64,000 nt of DNA from Daedaleopsis sinensis (GCA_033807695.1 CM066306.1:3472001-3536000), one strand, 5' to 3'. Positions 53,201 through 62,935 are shown, counted from the stretch's first letter. A program made the numbers and translations. The notes: generated by a model from the letters alone, not told the origin.

Positions 53201-54193
53201 CGCATAGAGCTATGGCAGGCAGTGCAGGACATTCACATGCCCATGGTCATCGCCCTTCGAGCCTCCGCCGCCGTCGATATCCAACCGGTAATCAAAGCCG
53301 AGGATGTCCGTCTCTGGCTGCCCTCGTCACTGCCTGCGGACCTGGCGTCCAACATGACGCTCGCGGGAGTACGCGAGAAAGAGCGCCGCCTTCGCATGGC
53401 GCAGATGTCTGATGCGCTGGCAGAAATCCGGCACGTTCGACGTGTCCTCACTGCAATATCGGAATTTCAACGCATGAATGTGGCCGGAATGGGCCAGCGT
53501 TCTGTCACCCGACAGGCCTCTTTGTACTCCAGGTTCAAGGACAAGCAGACTCGATCCGCACAGCGCTACCGGGACGCGCGTGCCGCCGTCGAGAAGCTTG
53601 ACCCGGAAGGCGCCTGGCATTCTACCTTCAAGCCCCTTCTTGATAGCGACCTGCGCGGGCCACGACGCGAGGACGACGAGGTCGTGGAAAGCGAAGGTCG
53701 CTACGAGATCAGCTGGATCTGGCTCAACACAGGCCTGCAGAGCGCCGCTCGTGATGGCAACACCTCGCGCACGACTGATGAGGAGTTTGCCGAGACCATG
53801 CGGTCGGAGTGGGCACGGTGCAAGGCTCGAGCGGAACGCTGGGGTGAGGAACAGAAGCTCTTGCTCGAAGAGATGCGGCGCGTGGTCGCATACTTTGCAT
53901 GGAAGGCACGGTGGTGGCGCAGGCAAGGCGACCATCGCACGGGCGGTAGTCAGCGACTACGACATGGACTCAAGATCTATGCGGAGAAGCAAGCAGCGGT
54001 GTTCGAGAGGTTGGCTGAGCGCACTGTCTCCTTTTGGATTAATTTTCTTAAGGAGATCGGGCCTCTTCCGTCGTGGGCCCAACCTTATGAGAGGTTCGCA
54101 CGCAAAATGCGCCCTCGTAAGCGGTTTGTGGTGCCCGAGGAGGAGGAGGACTTGTCCTCCGACTCCGAATCCGGCTCTGACCCAGAAGCTTGA
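50259..54193 (+). CDS. KDZ-2 transposase, ten exons, 1123 aa, intact
   Basis: Exons 50259-50747, 50805-51023, 51081-51458, 51527-51720, 51778-51934, 52015-52163, 52234-52631, 52689-52865, 52925-53057 and 53116-54193 total 3372 nt, 1124 codons with the stop. Residues 1-160 are disordered with a basic start (KRKSTTSRRLSKKTR). Cysteines at 197-222 (CASC...CCSDCLC...CEQC) form a zinc cluster, followed by the CxC2 motif CDTSGIHSVRVSFCKC (277-292). The RNase H-fold catalytic core shows Asp437 (LMIDANFRARC), Asp553 (LLSYDIACQWY) and Glu621 within YGEGIEAHWSHMN. The C-terminal half is long and helical and includes RCKARAERWGEEQKLLLEEM and an acidic end. Intron 2 (51024-51080) uses a GC donor (GAG|GCAAGC). 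The protein should cut and rejoin KDZ-2 ends in the nucleus. No lesion seen. Confidence 0.92.
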
Positions 54194-54309
54194 TGACAGT
54201 ATCTACCGAGTAACATATCATGTACCAACACAGGCTGAGATGTACTACAGTCCGTTCAATCACAAGACCGCCGACTTACCTGTAGTCTGCACCGGCTACA
54301 GCTAAGTGT

Positions 54310-54767
54310 CACATCAGCATAGTAAAATCCAAATATTCTACAAGTCTAGACCCCACTACCTGTATTACAAGCCTAGACCCGGCGGCTGCAATAAGTAATC
54401 TATTCTACAAAGCACAGCCCAGTATTCTACAACCCAGGAACCTACCCGAGTATTCTACAAGTCTAGACCAGTGGGTGGGAGAATATTAAAATGCCGTTCT
54501 ACAAGGCCAAGGAGGCACATGACCTGATTCCCCGGCTAGTACGAGTTTTCTACAAAGTAGTCGATGGCGCATTGTACAAACCAGCTTTCTGATACCACAA
54601 TTCCATTCTACAAAGTCGAGATTCACATGACCTGATTCCCCGGCTAGTACGAGTTTTCTACAAAGTAGTACAACCGCGCATTTTACAAACCAGCCTGCTG
54701 ATAGTACAATGCTGTGATTCCCCGGCTAGTACAAGTTTTCTACAAAGTAGTACAACCGCGCATTTTA
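54310..54767 (-). repeat. KDZ-2 right subterminal repeats
   Basis: The reverse complement of the 39097-39535 units: TCTAGACC, TTCTACAAAG, CACATGACCTGATTCCCCGG, CTAGTACGAGTTTTCTACAA and CGCGCATTTTACAAACCAGC recur two to three times. The array is interrupted at 54768 by Harbinger-1. Confidence 0.85.
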
Positions 54768-55002
54768 GAGCCCGTTCGGATACCGGGTTCTGAGCCTGAA
54801 TCCGGGTTCTCACCGGATTCTGAAAATATCTTCCAAGACGGGCGTTAATGTGACTGATGTATTATATAATGTGTGACATTAACGCCGAAATCCAGCGCCT
54901 CTGTGTGCGTCTGCGATCCGTTGGCTTCCCCGTCCCCGTTTGCCCTATGTTTGTGCTTCCCTGGTGCTTCCTTGCCATCCCTGACTGCTTCTTCTGCCCG
55001 CA

Positions 55003-56192
55003 ATGGCAAAATCGACTACTACAGCCCCTAATGGGGTAGCAAATCCTTCCAAATCCGCCAAATCCGGCAAGAAAATCACGGCTCAATGGTCTATTGCAGA
55101 TGAGAAGGCCCTGATCCTTTTCCTCATCAAGCAGAAGGCTGAGGGAGGAGATGGGGGGAACTTCAAGAAGGCTACCTTCCAGAGAGCTGCTGAGGTGCTT
55201 GCCAAAGAGAAGTACAAGGGGGGTCCAAAGGACTGGCAGTCTTGCAAGAACAAATGGTCCAAGGTGAGTTTATATATTTTATCTCTCCCTCTTCCCCATC
55301 TACAAGTCTATATGTTGGATGCAGCTCCGCAGTCAGTTCTGGGCGGTGCAGGACTTGAAGGAGGCCTCGGGGTTTTCGTATGATGACAAAGACGGTGCGG
55401 GGATCACTGCAGATAGTGAAGGTGTGTGGGTGGAATATCTCAAGGTATGTGCTGTACTGTTGTCCCCCTGTTCCTTCATTTATGGGCATTCAAGAGCCAC
55501 AAAAATGCGAAGCCATTCAGAAACAAAGGCTTTCCCCACTACGATACTATGCTCTTGCTCATGCCAAGCAAGGCCAAAGGAACGTACGTGTTTCGTGCTG
55601 GTCTGGACGGAGCATCTCAAGTGGTGGAGGAGAGCACGGACGATGAAGACGAGGAGGACGAGCTGCTTGACGATGGTGATGATGGGAAGCAGTCTGAGGA
55701 GGACAAGGATGGGGAGGACGATGAGGACGAGGAGGACGATGGTGACGATGATGAGACTTCGTTTCTGGTGCGTACATGCCTTTATTTTCTCTACATGTTG
55801 CCCCAACTGGCATATAGAATACTCCCGCTCTCCCTGTCACCCCCAAGCGCAAGTCTTCAGCCACAGGCGAGGGGAGTATCAAGAAGCCTCGTCTCTCTCA
55901 AGGTGCGCAGGCAATCAACTCGGTGTCGGAGCAACTCGGAGACTTCAACGACATCATGCGGGATTTGGTATCTCTCGAGAAGGGTCAACCAATGCTCCCC
56001 ACCATGCCCTCCACCCCACAGCGCAGGCGGGCCGCTATTGAGCGCGCACAGGAGTTGGAGACTCATCTATCGGACCATGAACTTGTCCGGTTGATCAAGG
56101 TCTTTGAAGGTAGTCCTTCAGCGGCTGATGCGTACATGGCTTTGAAGCGTGAAGGGCTTCGCAAGCTGTGGATTGGAGAAACTATTGCATAG
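55003..56192 (+). CDS. Harbinger-1 Myb/SANT-like companion protein, four exons, 342 aa
   Basis: Exons 55003-55263, 55325-55444, 55495-55767 and 55818-56192 total 1029 nt, 343 codons with the stop, without lesion. Residues ~30-130 form the Myb/SANT-like (trihelix) domain of Harbinger partners: ITAQWSIADEKALILFLIKQ, WQSCKNKWSKLRSQFWAVQD, GVWVEYLKSHKNAKPFRNKG. An acidic stretch (residues ~185-210) is followed by a basic PKRKSSA motif, a probable nuclear signal, and a helical C-terminus. It should bind element DNA and assist the transposase. It is convergent with the transposase, the two stop codons being only about 27 bp apart. Confidence 0.85.
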
Positions 56193-56218
56193 TACTGCTG
56201 TGTTGTTTGTATCAAGTA

Positions 56219-57376
56219 TTATCCAACTACCTCTCCCCATGCCCGCAACTCCCGTTGATAATCACGCCACATTTCCCCCGCCACCTTATCTCTAAACTCC
56301 TTCGCCCGCTGCTTCTCTGCTTGATTCGCCGGACCGTTGCCTAGCTTTCCATTCCGGCGACCTGGTGAGGGATCAACAGCATCGGCGAAGTCTTCAATTT
56401 CACCCGCGTCGTGGATGCGGATGTAGTTGTGGATAGCGCAGAGGGCGGGGAGAATGCGAGCCTGCACGTCCATCCCAAACTCACTTGCAACGACAAGGAT
56501 CTTGAAGCGGCGCTTGAGCACCCCAAAAATGCGCTCGACCACGTTTCGTGCTTGGGCGTGACGGAGGTTGTACAACTCCTGTGCATTTGCGGGGCTACAT
56601 CCGGATTAGTGAGGTGCACAAAGAAAATATTCAGAGCCACGTACCGCACTGCTGCCCTGCCCCACTCCACCAAATGATAGCGTACTCCACGGTATGGGAC
56701 CAGAAGCACGTCACAGGCAGGGAAACCCGCATCTCCAAGATAGATCTTGCCTTCAGGAACTGGGAGAGAAGTCTGGCGAGCATCCGCAAACAGAGCTGCA
56801 TCTGCAACGGAACCTTCCCAACCCCCGAGGACATGTTGAAAGCGAAGGTCGAAAGAACAGCATGCCAAGCAGTTCAGCGAGACACCACCCTTCCGGTTGC
56901 GTACGGCTGGGCGGTCTACTGCTGGAGGAGTGCAAGCGATGTGTGTGCCGTCCATCGCCCCAACAACGTTCTTGAAAAAGGGATAGAACTTCGGGTTATC
57001 GGAGATGTGTGAAGGAGTTGGATCGTCGGCAGCGGGAAGGTGGACATAACGGTTGTAAAAGGATGGAGAGGAGAGCATATTGAGCACTTTCTTGAAATAC
57101 CTGAATGCATGGCTATCAGCACGTGAGAGTACCTACATGTCAACGAGAATACTCACTTGGCAACCGTGTCATTCGCCCGCTGAAAGCGCTCTCCCACATG
57201 GCGAACAGACATACCAGTCACGCACATGTAGAGGAAAATTGCCACCTGTTCCTCAAGGGACACAAATCGAGAGTCGGAACTACCGAGATCCCGAAGAACC
57301 TCAATGAGGTTGGTGAAAACGTCCTTGCTAACACCTAGCTCGGTCTTGATACGATCGTCGTGACCGTTTCGCAGCT
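56219..57376 (-). pseudogene. Harbinger-1 DDE transposase, 5'-truncated
   Basis: Remaining exons: up to 57376-57157, 57100-56645 and 56594-56219, all in frame across GT-AG introns. The frame opens at PELRNGHDDRIKTELGVSKD without a start codon because the 5' part was deleted with the element end. A helix-turn-helix-like segment (SVRHVGERFQRANDTVAKYF) leads to the DDE_4-type core: Asp in GAMDGTHI, Asp in LGDAGFP, Glu in RNVVERIFGVLKRRF. All three catalytic acids remain. Lack of the N-terminus and of one terminal repeat makes it immobile as it stands. Confidence 0.85.
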
Positions 57377-57721
57377 CCGGACTCTCTGGAGGATTTTACA
57401 AGGAGGAACTAGAATAGTACAATCTGTTTTACAAACTATCGCCTATCACATGACCCAAGTACAATATCCGGTTTGTACAAGGCTTGCAAGCTGTTTTACA
57501 AAGCTGTCTGAGGGTAATACAATCAATAGTACAATCTCCTTTTACAATGTCTACGAGATTTTACAATACATAGTACAACAGCCTACTGGTTGTACAACCT
57601 ATCTGGGGGCTTTGTATTACAATACTCTCCCCTATACATTATATTACAAACCCCCACATCTTTCACAACCCCTGTACCACATATGTGGTACTTTGTATTA
57701 CAATAGTGGAAACTAGTAGTG
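57377..57721 (-). repeat. KDZ-2 right terminal inverted repeat
   Basis: Complement of 38753-39096. The outer end read inward is CACTACTAGTTTCCACTATT, against (C)ACCCGTAGTTTCCACTATT on the left. Confidence 0.92.
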
Positions 57722-57729
57722 GGTGAAGC
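57722..57729. other. KDZ-2 target-site duplication GGTGAAGC (right)
   Basis: Second copy of 38745-38752; the host reading frame (VKLINKAR) resumes here. Confidence 0.85.
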
Positions 57730-58871
57730 TCATCAACAAGGCACGTACAACCCTGGGCAAGACAGGTGAAGGCCTCGATCGGGCATCCGACATTACGGAG
57801 GTACTTCCTGAGCATTGGCGGAACAAGTGGGGTAAGTCGCAGCAAGCACAGTATGTTGACCACCGTTACTCACATATGGACATATTAGATGAGATTCAAT
57901 CCTCGTGCCCCTACTTCTTTGAGCTCCGAGACCTTATCGCACAACGTCCGAATGACTGCCCAGCTGGTGTTGGTCATGCGGGGTCCCAAATTGATGCCTC
58001 CGCTGTCCTTGATGATGCAGGTGGTGGTGAGAACGACTCAGAGCCAGGCCCAGACACAACAGAGGAGTTTGACGAGCTTGACGAGGAGGAGGAGGAGGAG
58101 CAGAGCAGCAAGGTGGTGGTAGGAAGCGGCGGGGAAGAGGAGGAAGAGGAGGTCGCAGGGACGAGCAGACGTAAGTCGGCGTTGAGCGGCCATGAGACGC
58201 CTGCGAAGCCATCCAAGAAGCCGAAGGCTCCCGCACGTCCAAATACCTCCACTCCCACTTCCAGCACATCCGACTCGAAGAGGAAAGGCAAGCCGAAGAA
58301 GTTCAAGGGTGCACTCGACTTCGAAGAGCTTGCGAAGAACGAAGAACACACCAAGCAGAAGGAGTTGGATGTCGCGCGCGAGAAGATCCAGTACGGTGCG
58401 ACCAAGCTTAAACTGAAGGCTGAGATAGCCTCGCAACGAGAGAAGCACAAGTTCGAGCTCCGCCGCATGGAGCTCGAGCAACGCAACAAACTCGCGCTCG
58501 CTGCGGTTCAGCTCCGCACCATGGCAGCTCATGCGGCTGCTTCACATTCCCCTCGTCCCCATACCCCCATCCTCGACAACAGCCTCCTCCTCAGTGGGAT
58601 GTCACCTATGTCTACCATCCCGGGCCAATCTTCATTCGTCGGCGGTGCGAGTGCATACGACACCTCAGGCTTTCAAAATTTCTCTGGTATGTCTACTTTC
58701 CAAGGTGACAAGGGTATCGTAGATGGGTTCGGACATGCGGGCGGGGCGAACAACGTGGGGGAGGACCCTTCGGGAATGGTGCAGGATTGGAAGGGGGATG
58801 GGGAGCGTGATTAGCAAATTGCAGCACAGTGTACGTTTATACATGCTCTTTATACCATGTCCACGCCACCA

Positions 58872-60768
58872 TCATGCACGTTGTCGACTCCTCCGCTCCC
58901 TCGCCTCCAATAGAGCTGCTTTGAGAGCCTCCCGTCTCGCTCTGCCAGCCTCAAGCCGTGTGCCGGTCCACTGCTGCTGTCCTCGGGGCATGCGGTTGCT
59001 ATCTGTGTCTGACGACGAAGACGAAAGACCCTCCTCAACGAAAGGGTTGTTGGCAGGGTCAAAATCGCTATCAGCATCATGCTCCGCCTGCTCACAGTCC
59101 ATAGCGAATCCGTGGATGGCGACATAAGATAGAACCCAGTACGTGGCAAACTTGTGTGTCTTCTCGTCCCTGATACGAACACAAAGGGACTTGAGTGATT
59201 GGAACTGGCCCTTGAGAAATCCGATGGCATGCTCAGATCGAATACGAACCATGGACACATGGTTGTTAAACTTCTCATTGTCTGGGAGCTCGCGCGCAGG
59301 CATTTTGTATGGTGCGACAATCCACACGTCAATCTATTGGATGACAGCGTTACAAATGAGCGTGCATCGGCTTCATCAAATCACATACAGGGTACGCAGA
59401 GTCTGCCCAGATGAACTTGTCCCCTTCAAGATACTCCTCCCGGTTTTGAGCTACATGTGTCTCTCGCCACGCTGTAGCATCATGTGTACTCCCAGTGAAA
59501 CCATATCCAACATCAAGGATGCGAAGATAGGGGAGTGATACGATCTAGATTGAAATGTTCATTCTGCCGCCAATTGTAAGAGAAATCATGTACATACCTG
59601 CATGTTCAAGGAATAATTGCATTTCCTGTCGAAATAACTCTCCCCATACCAGTACGGACGCTCATCGAGAGGAACCAGGGTGCCATCAACCATGAGCCAA
59701 CCATCTCGCCACTCCTTGCATGAATGTGTCTCTACCCATGCTTTCGCCCTCTCCTTCTCTTCAGCAGTTGGCTTCCGGATTGTCTCGGCGAGGAACTCAG
59801 GACGTAGGATGGCGGTCATCACACGTTGAGTGACGAGCTCGACTGTCCCTTTGCCGCATCCAGCCCAGTTGGCGACCTTCTGCAGGCTGGCAGCATTGCC
59901 GTAATGGCCAAAGCGGTAGAGAGCAATAGCTACCTGCGTCTCAACAGGCATCTGAGGGTTCTGGGAGTTGTTCGCAAAGACCAGATCGTCGCTGAGGCGG
60001 GCAACGAGAAGGTCAAAGGTTGCGGGTGTGATGCGGAGCTCTTCGCGGAACCGGTCGAGACGCTGATGCTTGAAGACATGGACGATATGGGGGAGATATC
60101 CAGGGCCGCGGGGGGAGATATCCAGGGCCGCGGGGGAGTGTGTTACGAGCCATATGATAACGGTGGGTGTACATGTCTGAGATAGCACCTCAGACATAGC
60201 GTCCAAGTTGACTGGTGCGGATCGAAGAGGAGGGGATGTGAAGATTGGCGGTACCTGTCAGATGCTCCTCCCCACCACTCTCCTCTGAGTCAGACTCCTC
60301 GTCGTCTGCATCGTCTCCCGACATCCATCCCTCGAGCCAATCTTCTTCACCCATGTCCATGTCCAGTCTCTCCGCTTCACCGCCTGCATAACCTAGACCA
60401 TCGAAGGCATCTAGGTCTCCCGGCACCAACAGATAGTCGATACCCACGGGCAAAAGCTCGGGTAGGCCTGCTAGGGGGTCATCAGCATCGGTAGACTCCG
60501 AGTCGGAGGAGCTGTTAGAGCTTGATGAACGGTCTTCATTGTCCTCGGACAAGTGCAAATCCGACTCGGAGAATGTGACAGAGGACTCAAGACTGGAGTC
60601 AGGTGAGCCTATGAGTGAGAAGGAGTCGGAGCTGCTAGAAGATGGGGGACCACGATGGTTTTGTCGGGCCGCCGCCTGTCTCAACCGAGCCTGACGGCGG
60701 CGAACAAACCGGAGGTAGCTTGCTAGGATGTATTGCATCCGGCGGGTCCGTTCGGTGTATCGAGGCAT
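58872..60768 (-). pseudogene. Harbinger-2 DDE transposase with a frameshifting 22-bp duplication
   Basis: Exons 60768-60255, 60176-59598, 59544-59389 and 59333-58872. The N-terminal exon is basic (RFVRRRQARLRQAAARQN) then very acidic and Ser-rich. Exon 2 has the N-terminal helical domain (FREELRITPATFDLLVARLS, NWAGCGKGTVELVTQRVM) and the first Asp (LMVDGTLVPL). Exon 3 has GFTGSTHDATAWRE and the second Asp (WADSAYP). Exon 4 has the Glu (IRSEHAIGFLKGQFQSLK). Near 60100-60145 a 22-bp unit (GCGGCCCTGGATATCTCC core) is present twice in tandem; 22 is not a multiple of three, so exon 2 is out of frame with exon 1. Counting one unit restores the frame across all four exons. Otherwise intact, so inactivation is recent or the duplication is an assembly error. 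Confidence 0.82.
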
Positions 60769-61063
60769 GATGGGGCTGAGGGCCAGAAGTCGCCAGCTGA
60801 GGCTCAAGAGGCAGAGGGCAAGAACGTCGGCGATGGCTGGGAGGAGACTCTGGAGAGTCGAGACAAAGCTTTCGGGGGTGCTTAGTCATGCGCAAGAAAG
60901 GTAAGTAAAAAAACTTTTTGGATGAATCGTGTAGAGAATCGGTGTGTATAAACTGGGGTGGTCAAAGTACTAGTGTGATTCCGACGGCGATTCTGACAAG
61001 AGAATCGCTACAGAATCTCCTCGCGAATCCTCACTCGCTTCGCCATCTTTGACTACCCCTAAT

Positions 61064-61370
61064 GTCCGAGGGGTTGGGTAGGTGTTGGGGGTCAGAGGGC
61101 AGTGAATGGATCGAGGCGATGCGCTCATGGATAGAATATGATATATACTTACCATAACGCCGGTTTATTCTCCTCATGCAATGTCCGAGACTGATGCCCC
61201 GAGGTCATACCTGGTGGTAAAGCCCGGACGATCATGTCCGGCATCTGATGTACTACGTCTGCAGGCCATCCCCGCTGCCAATGCCCGATACCTGATGTCC
61301 GAGATATACAATACCCGTCTGTTGATATTTGAAATTAATGTGACACATGGTGGCGCTAATGCCTGGTGAA
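61064..61370. other. KDZ-1 sequence resuming right of Harbinger-2
   Basis: No gene. ATGTCCG, GCCCGG and GATGTCC words recur here as in 33.1-37.2 kb, consistent with the same host element on both sides of Harbinger-2. Confidence 0.45.
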
Positions 61371-61795
61371 GTGCAGCAATTGCCGCCACTAACGCGCAGG
61401 CAGGTGTGACAATTGTCAGGACTAACGCACAGAGAGGTGCAGCAATTGTCAGCACTAATGTGTAGGGAGGTGCAGCAATTGTTGGCACTCACGTGCAGGG
61501 AGGTCCGACAATTGTCGGCACTAACGCACAGAGAGGTGCAGCAATTGTCGGCACTAACGTGCAGGGAGGTGTGACAATCCAGAAGCATGGCGAGAACAGT
61601 ACAGCATATATGAGTGCTGACAAGCAGCAGGGTGCAGCAATTGTCGGCACTAACGTGCAGGGAGGTGCGACAATTGTCAGGACTAATACACAGGGAGGTG
61701 CGACAATTGTCAGGACTAATGCACAGGGAGGTTCGACAATTGACAAGGCTAATACAAAGAGTGGTGTGACAATTGGCAGGGCCAACATCTAGAGT
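61371..61795 (+). repeat. 33-bp minisatellite (about 12 units)
   Basis: The unit GTGCAGCAATTGTCGGCACT AACGCACAGAGAG (33 bp) recurs about a dozen times with changes mostly in GCAGC/GCGAC and CGGCACT/CAGGACT; one unit near 61570-61630 is replaced by unrelated sequence. The 99-codon frames on both strands come from the unit length being a multiple of three. It may be the right subterminal array of KDZ-1. Confidence 0.85.
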
Positions 61796-61974
61796 GGTAT
61801 TAATGCCACAATTCCTCTGACAGAAGGCTGTCATGCAGGGCCAATTGGCCATAATTAATTACTATTATGGTCACACAGTAATCACTAATGCTGAGAGGCC
61901 GGATATTATTCATACATCCCACTGGCACTTTAGGTAAAGCCAATTGGTCTACTGATTTGCGACATTGTGCCTCA
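61796..61974. other. AT-rich stretch, possible KDZ-1 right end
   Basis: No gene. CCAATTGGCC and CCAATTGG palindromic words occur at 61841 and 61940. I could not find a matching inverted repeat near 32.1-32.3 kb. Confidence 0.3.
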
Positions 61975-62935
61975 TTAATAAAGAAAAATGGGATAGCGTG
62001 ATGGGGTGTTTAACAACCAAAAGTGGCTGGTATGGTGATGTTTCTTACTACATGCACTCCGCAACGCCTGTACCTGCTTTACCGCCCATGTATTGCACGT
62101 CTGAGCGAGCTCTTGTCGGTATGCCAACGACCCTACGAAGAACCGAATGTGTTGTTTGGTGGCGAAGTAAGCGCGACACGCGTTGATGTCGAACTCGAGA
62201 AGGCCGGGGAATCGGTCTTTGAAGTCCGACTGCCGACAGAGATATTTGAAGTGGTCCTGGAAACACCCGTGTACGTCCACCGCGCAGATGCCCTTCAGGA
62301 TGCCGAGGTAGTTGGGATAAGTGTCCTTTCATTCCTCCGGCCTCATGAGCGACTCGTCCGGCCACTTCGTGATGTCGATGATGGCTTTCTTGGCACCGCT
62401 GTGGTCGTGGTGCGTTGCCATGACGAGTTGCATCATGCCTTTCGAGACCGCAGCGATCGCCTCACTCGTGCAGAGGGTCAAGGGGAGGTGGAAACCTAGG
62501 GTGATCATGCTCTGTAACTTCAGATCAGCGCGCACGAGACTTTGGTCGAATAACTCGAGACCCTGTGAGCCTTCATCGACGTCGTTGATGAGCTGCACCG
62601 CCGAGTTTGACACGCCAGTGTTTACCTGCGCACCTGCCCCGCTGTTGATGCGCCCCGAGGTGGTGCCACCTCCGATTTTTGCGCCATCGTCGACGACGAC
62701 GATGCCTACTACGACGTCCAGGTGTGGGACCCTCCCACTGCTCCCTTCCGTCAGGACCACACGACAACGGCCTATCCCTCCACCGCAATACCTGTATCCA
62801 GGCCTACTGGCAGGCGTGACTCCCTCCCCTTCGGCCTTCAGCGTACGGATCCCGTAGGAGGCCCGCAGGCGCTCTCCGTGGCCGGACAGGACATTCAGTG
62901 CGAGGACTGTTCTGAAGTCTGAGACCAGTACGGAT
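61975..62935 (-). pseudogene. Decayed conserved-looking hypothetical gene
   Basis: One frame is open from an acceptor-like GGTCTCAG at about 62930 to a TGA at 62329-62331, and continues open in the same frame to 61975. Left of the stop: RTVLALNVLSGHGERLRASY, INDVDEGSQGLELFDQSLVR, MITLGFHLPLTLCTSEAIAA, KKAIIDITKWPDESLMRPEE; right of it: KDTYPNYLGILKGICAVDVH and AYFATKQHIRFFVGSLAYRQ. Both halves look like one folded protein, so the TGA probably replaces a Trp or Arg codon. I do not recognise the family. No start codon was located. It could be a host gene, or the gag-like gene of a retroelement whose other part runs off the right edge. Confidence 0.5.

Larger units (their letters stand above)
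54768..57376. mobile_element. Harbinger-1: truncated PIF/Harbinger element inside the right end of KDZ-2
   Basis: The left end starts GAGCCCGTTCGGATACCGGG after TTA, a typical Harbinger target. The right end is missing: the transposase frame runs straight into the KDZ-2 repeat at CCGGACTCTCTGG (57377). A companion gene (55003-56192, +) and a 5'-truncated transposase (57376-56219, -) face each other. Comparison with the left end of KDZ-2 shows that the deletion that removed the Harbinger-1 end also removed part of the KDZ-2 subterminal repeat. Confidence 0.8.
38753..57721. mobile_element. KDZ-2: complete KDZ DNA transposon with cargo genes (18.97 kb with nested insertions)
   Basis: The ends are long inverted repeats (344 bp at 38753-39096 versus 345 bp at 57377-57721) that share TAGTTTCCACTATTGTAATA and differ at only a few positions. 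They are flanked by GGTGAAGC on both sides. Inward, ~115-bp subterminal repeats continue at 39097-39535 and, inverted, at 54310-54767. Inside are a six-exon gene (48678-39544, -), an RNase H1 N-terminal-domain gene (49075-49761, +) and the KDZ transposase (50259-54193, +). Gypsy-2 (6.2 kb) and the Harbinger-1 fragment (2.6 kb) are later insertions; without them the element is about 10.2 kb. Intact transposase, near-identical ends and clean duplication indicate a young, possibly mobile element. Confidence 0.9.
38153..58814 (+). pseudogene. Harbinger-2 Myb/SANT-like companion gene, split by KDZ-2
   Basis: Left part: exons 38153-38340, 38417-38683 and the first 11 nt of exon 3 (38742-38752). Right part: exon 3 from 57730 to 57831 and exon 4 57889-58814. 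Removing KDZ-2 and one copy of GGTGAAGC gives RMVKLINKARTTLGKTGEGL across the junction and a total of 1494 nt, 498 codons with the stop, with no other lesion. Exon 2 has the trihelix/SANT-like core (WDKDNHALSWSLLSAITDD, YYWKLCNVLFSSHPEY). The C-terminal part is acidic then basic (nuclear-type) and ends in a long charged helix (KLKAEIASQREKHKFELRRM). Such companions bind element DNA and carry the transposase to the nucleus. It cannot make the full protein now. Confidence 0.85.
37819..61060. mobile_element. Harbinger-2 (PIF/Harbinger DNA transposon), interrupted by KDZ-2
   Basis: Terminal inverted repeats AGGGGTAGTCAAAGATGG (37819) and its complement ending GACTACCCCT (61060) are flanked by AAT on both sides. 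The element holds the two genes usual for the superfamily, facing each other: a Myb/SANT-like companion (38153-58814, +) and a DDE transposase (60768-58872, -). Without the 19-kb KDZ-2 insertion it is about 4.3 kb. The sequence flanking it on the left is the KDZ-1-associated gene; on the right KDZ-1-like sequence (ATGTCCG, GCCCGG words) resumes, so Harbinger-2 is itself nested in KDZ-1 territory. Confidence 0.85.

Noticed and set aside
57700..57721. KDZ-2 right end starts CACTA when read inward; could it be a CACTA transposon?
   Set aside because: CACTA elements make 3-bp duplications and encode a different transposase. Here the duplication is 7-8 bp, the left end does not begin CACTA, and the enclosed transposase is KDZ.
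38753..57721. TET/JBP dioxygenase gene as KDZ cargo
   Set aside because: TET/JBP genes are known companions of KDZ elements in mushrooms, so I looked for the HxD...H iron site and did not find it in any frame of the element.
61371..61795. Two overlapping 99-codon genes
   Set aside because: Both frames are open because the repeat unit is 33 bp; the translation is the same 11-residue word repeated.
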